Assembly: GCA_937919155.1 (NCBI GenBank)
Contig: CALFPM010000184.1
Location: forward strand, 1 to 15,879
From: an uncultured Clostridia bacterium
GTDB taxonomy: Bacteria > Bacillota > Clostridia > Oscillospirales > Acutalibacteraceae
Direction: 5' to 3'
DNA: 15,879 nucleotides
The translations under genes were made by a program, and so were the position numbers. Position 1 is the stretch's first letter. Every line of letters starts with the position of its first letter. The notes under the pieces were generated by a model that was not told the origin of the DNA, did no database searches, and saw only the letters and a list, made by a program, of their open reading frames with translations. This document shows, piece by piece, positions 14,867 to 15,879 of the stretch.

Positions 14867-14983
14867 CGGAATATCATCCTTTTCTTTAAGACTCGCTATT
14901 CTTGCAACACTTATAAATGGGTTGCCTGAGGCACAGAATGAACCTGTTTTTGGGCATAAGTCACCCGCCCCGAATATGCGGCA
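14867..14983 (-). ncRNA. Putative L21 leader (5' regulatory RNA of rplU)
   Basis: The roughly 115-base leader between the predicted transcription start and rplU is structured. On the minus strand ACTTAT (14956-14961) can pair with ATAAGT (14909-14914). This encloses GGTT/AACC (14941-14944 with 14920-14923) around a GCC-TCA-GGC hairpin (14924-14932). A GGGC/GCCC pairing lies near the 5' end. Firmicutes rplU genes commonly carry an L21 leader thought to be bound by L21. The placement fits that family, but I match it by position and foldability, not by a covariance model. Confidence 0.6.
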
Positions 14984-14989
14984 TATGAG

Positions 14990-15018
14990 ATTATATCACA
15001 ACAATCAAGCGTTGTCAA
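14990..15018 (-). promoter_or_regulatory. Consensus promoter of rplU-prp-rpmA
   Basis: On the minus strand a perfect TTGACA (15013-15018) and a perfect TATAAT (14990-14995) are spaced by 17 bases, with TGA just before the -10 (extended -10). It is the strongest promoter in the window, as expected for ribosomal proteins. Confidence 0.93.
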
Positions 15019-15041
15019 ATGTTTTTTCTGTTTTTTTATTA

Positions 15042-15290
15042 TTATTTATCCTCATCAACAGGCTCATAGTTTGCTTCCTGATAAGGAGTGCTGTCTGTGC
15101 AGTCAGGCTCCTCGGGAATAATCAGCGCAGCAATGAGATAAATGATAACGGGGCAGCCGATAACAAAGACCGAAAGAAGAACATAAATGATTCTGAGAAC
15201 GGTGGGGTCGATGTTGAAGTATTTCGCCAGACCGCCAAGCACGCCGAAAAGCTTTTTATCACTCTTGCTTCTGTAAAGTTTCTTTGCCAT
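15042..15290 (-). CDS. PspC-domain small membrane protein
   Basis: This 82-residue protein consists mainly of one PspC domain: KKLYRSKSDKKLFGVLGGLA is followed by KYFNIDPTVLRIIYVLL and a single membrane helix at about 33-59, ending IIPEEP. The family is named after phage shock protein C of enterobacteria. In Firmicutes such small proteins are linked to cell-envelope stress, but no specific role can be given here. The tail (61-82) is acidic and probably cytoplasmic or disordered. The start has AAGGAG nine bases upstream. It follows folD by 13 bases and is probably co-transcribed with it. No hairpin terminator is visible after it, so the transcript may run into rplU. Confidence 0.9.
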   Translation of the reverse strand: MAKKLYRSKSDKKLFGVLGGLAKYFNIDPTVLRIIYVLLSVFVIGCPVIIYLIAALIIPEEPDCTDSTPYQEANYEPVDEDK

Positions 15291-15303
15291 AATTCATTTC
15301 TCC

Positions 15304-15879
15304 TTACAAATTATTCTGTATTTTAGCCGCTGTGAGGGTGTTCCTCATAAGCATGGCAATTGTCATGGGACCAACGCCGCCGGGCACGGGAGTTATCATT
15401 GAAGCCTTATCTTTGACAGCTTCAAAATCAACGTCACCGCAAAGCTTACCGCTTTCAAGGCGGTTTATACCAACGTCAATAACAACTGCACCCTCTTTTA
15501 CCATGTCGGCCTTGAGGAAATGGGGCTGTCCCAATGCAGCGATGATGATATCAGCTTGTCGGCATTCGTCTGCTATGTTTTTCGTGTGGCTGTGGCATAC
15601 GGTAACTGTCGCGTCCCCAGGTGTCTGTTTCTGCATCATCAGATTAGCCATGGGCTTGCCGACAATGTTGCTGCGCCCGAGAACAACGCATTTCTTGCCT
15701 TTTGTATCTATGTTGTAGAACTTAAGCAGTTCCAGTATTCCGTTGGGGGTTGCCGAAAGGAAGCATGGCAGTCCAATGGCAAGGCGGCCTGCATTTACGG
15801 GATGGAACCCGTCGACATCCTTACGGTAGTCGATAGCCTCGGTAATCTTCTGCTCGTCGATATGCTTTGGGAGTGGCAA
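15304..15879 (-). CDS. folD: Bifunctional methylenetetrahydrofolate dehydrogenase/cyclohydrolase FolD (N-terminus outside window)
   Basis: FolD interconverts 5,10-methylene-THF and 10-formyl-THF with NADP, supplying one-carbon units for purines and formyl-methionine. The visible 192 codons begin at LPLPKHIDEQ, the conserved LPLP loop. They include DVDGFHP (21-27), the cofactor motif GRSNIVGKP (68-76) and the C-terminal PVPGGVGPMT (164-173). About 90-100 residues are missing at the edge, including the catalytic lysine region. The first visible codon is TTG for leucine inside the protein, not a start. The usual PCTP in the middle is SATP here (42-45), a mild variation. The downstream neighbour is the PspC-domain gene. 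Confidence 0.96.
   Translation of the reverse strand: MPLPKHIDEQKITEAIDYRKDVDGFHPVNAGRLAIGLPCFLSATPNGILELLKFYNIDTKGKKCVVLGRSNIVGKPMANLMMQKQTPGDATVTVCHSHTKNIADECRQADIIIAALGQPHFLKADMVKEGAVVIDVGINRLESGKLCGDVDFEAVKDKASMITPVPGGVGPMTIAMLMRNTLTAAKIQNNL

Noticed and set aside
15019..15046. T-rich run after the PspC gene as a possible terminator
   Set aside because: On the transcribed minus strand it is an A-run with no stem before it, so it does not form an intrinsic terminator for that gene.
14724..15326. Plus-strand open frame of 200 codons across rplU, its promoter and the PspC gene
   Set aside because: It is antisense to two clear genes and a consensus promoter, with low-complexity composition.
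1..15879. CRISPR arrays, tRNA/rRNA genes, insertion sequences, prophage or toxin-antitoxin modules
   Set aside because: No spaced direct repeats, no cloverleaf or rRNA sequence, no transposase or integrase, and no paired toxin-antitoxin genes were seen on either strand.

Overview
The window looks like chromosomal core sequence from a low-to-mid GC Gram-positive bacterium of class Clostridia, most likely a gut Ruminococcaceae/Oscillospiraceae-type organism. The placement is inference. It rests on the phoH-ybeY-dgkA-era-yqzL-recO gene order, a ribosomal protein L27 with the Firmicutes N-terminal extension next to its protease Prp, an L21-type leader, and strong AGGAG-type ribosome binding sites. 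There are no mobile elements, CRISPR arrays, rRNAs or tRNAs, and no gene-free stretch longer than about 225 bases.

Layout. (1) 1-3144, minus strand: a tightly coupled operon read from phoH leftwards through ybeY, dgkA, era and a YqzL-like small ORF to the start of recO, driven by a sigma-A-type promoter at 3116-3144. The start codons of ybeY and dgkA overlap the preceding stop codons. (2) 3179-6647, plus strand: a divergent operon with a clear promoter, encoding a small DUF1858 CxxC protein, TrmK (tRNA m1A22 methyltransferase), a Nif3-family metal protein and RqcH (ribosome quality control). A 12-bp hairpin at 6653-6682 ends it and also serves the converging minus-strand gene. (3) 6688-8552, minus strand: rfbA and rfbC, two of the four dTDP-L-rhamnose steps, from a consensus promoter, followed by a small DUF378 membrane protein. 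(4) 8623-13930, plus strand: uvrB and uvrA (nucleotide excision repair) from an extended -10 promoter carrying a LexA/SOS-box-like site, then an unrecognised 126-residue protein, then a second bidirectional terminator. (5) 13943-15018, minus strand: rplU-prp-rpmA (L21, the L27-processing protease and L27) from a perfect TTGACA-17-TATAAT promoter with a structured leader. (6) 15042-15879, minus strand: a PspC-domain membrane protein and the C-terminal two thirds of FolD.

Most of the content is translation, ribosome assembly/rescue and DNA repair housekeeping. I found no convincing undescribed multi-gene system. The points most worth a second look are the orphan ORF behind uvrBA that may share SOS control, the hairpin that occludes the YqzL ribosome binding site, the long out-of-frame overlap of the YqzL-like ORF with recO, the extended DgkA, and the DUF1858-trmK-nif3-rqcH grouping.
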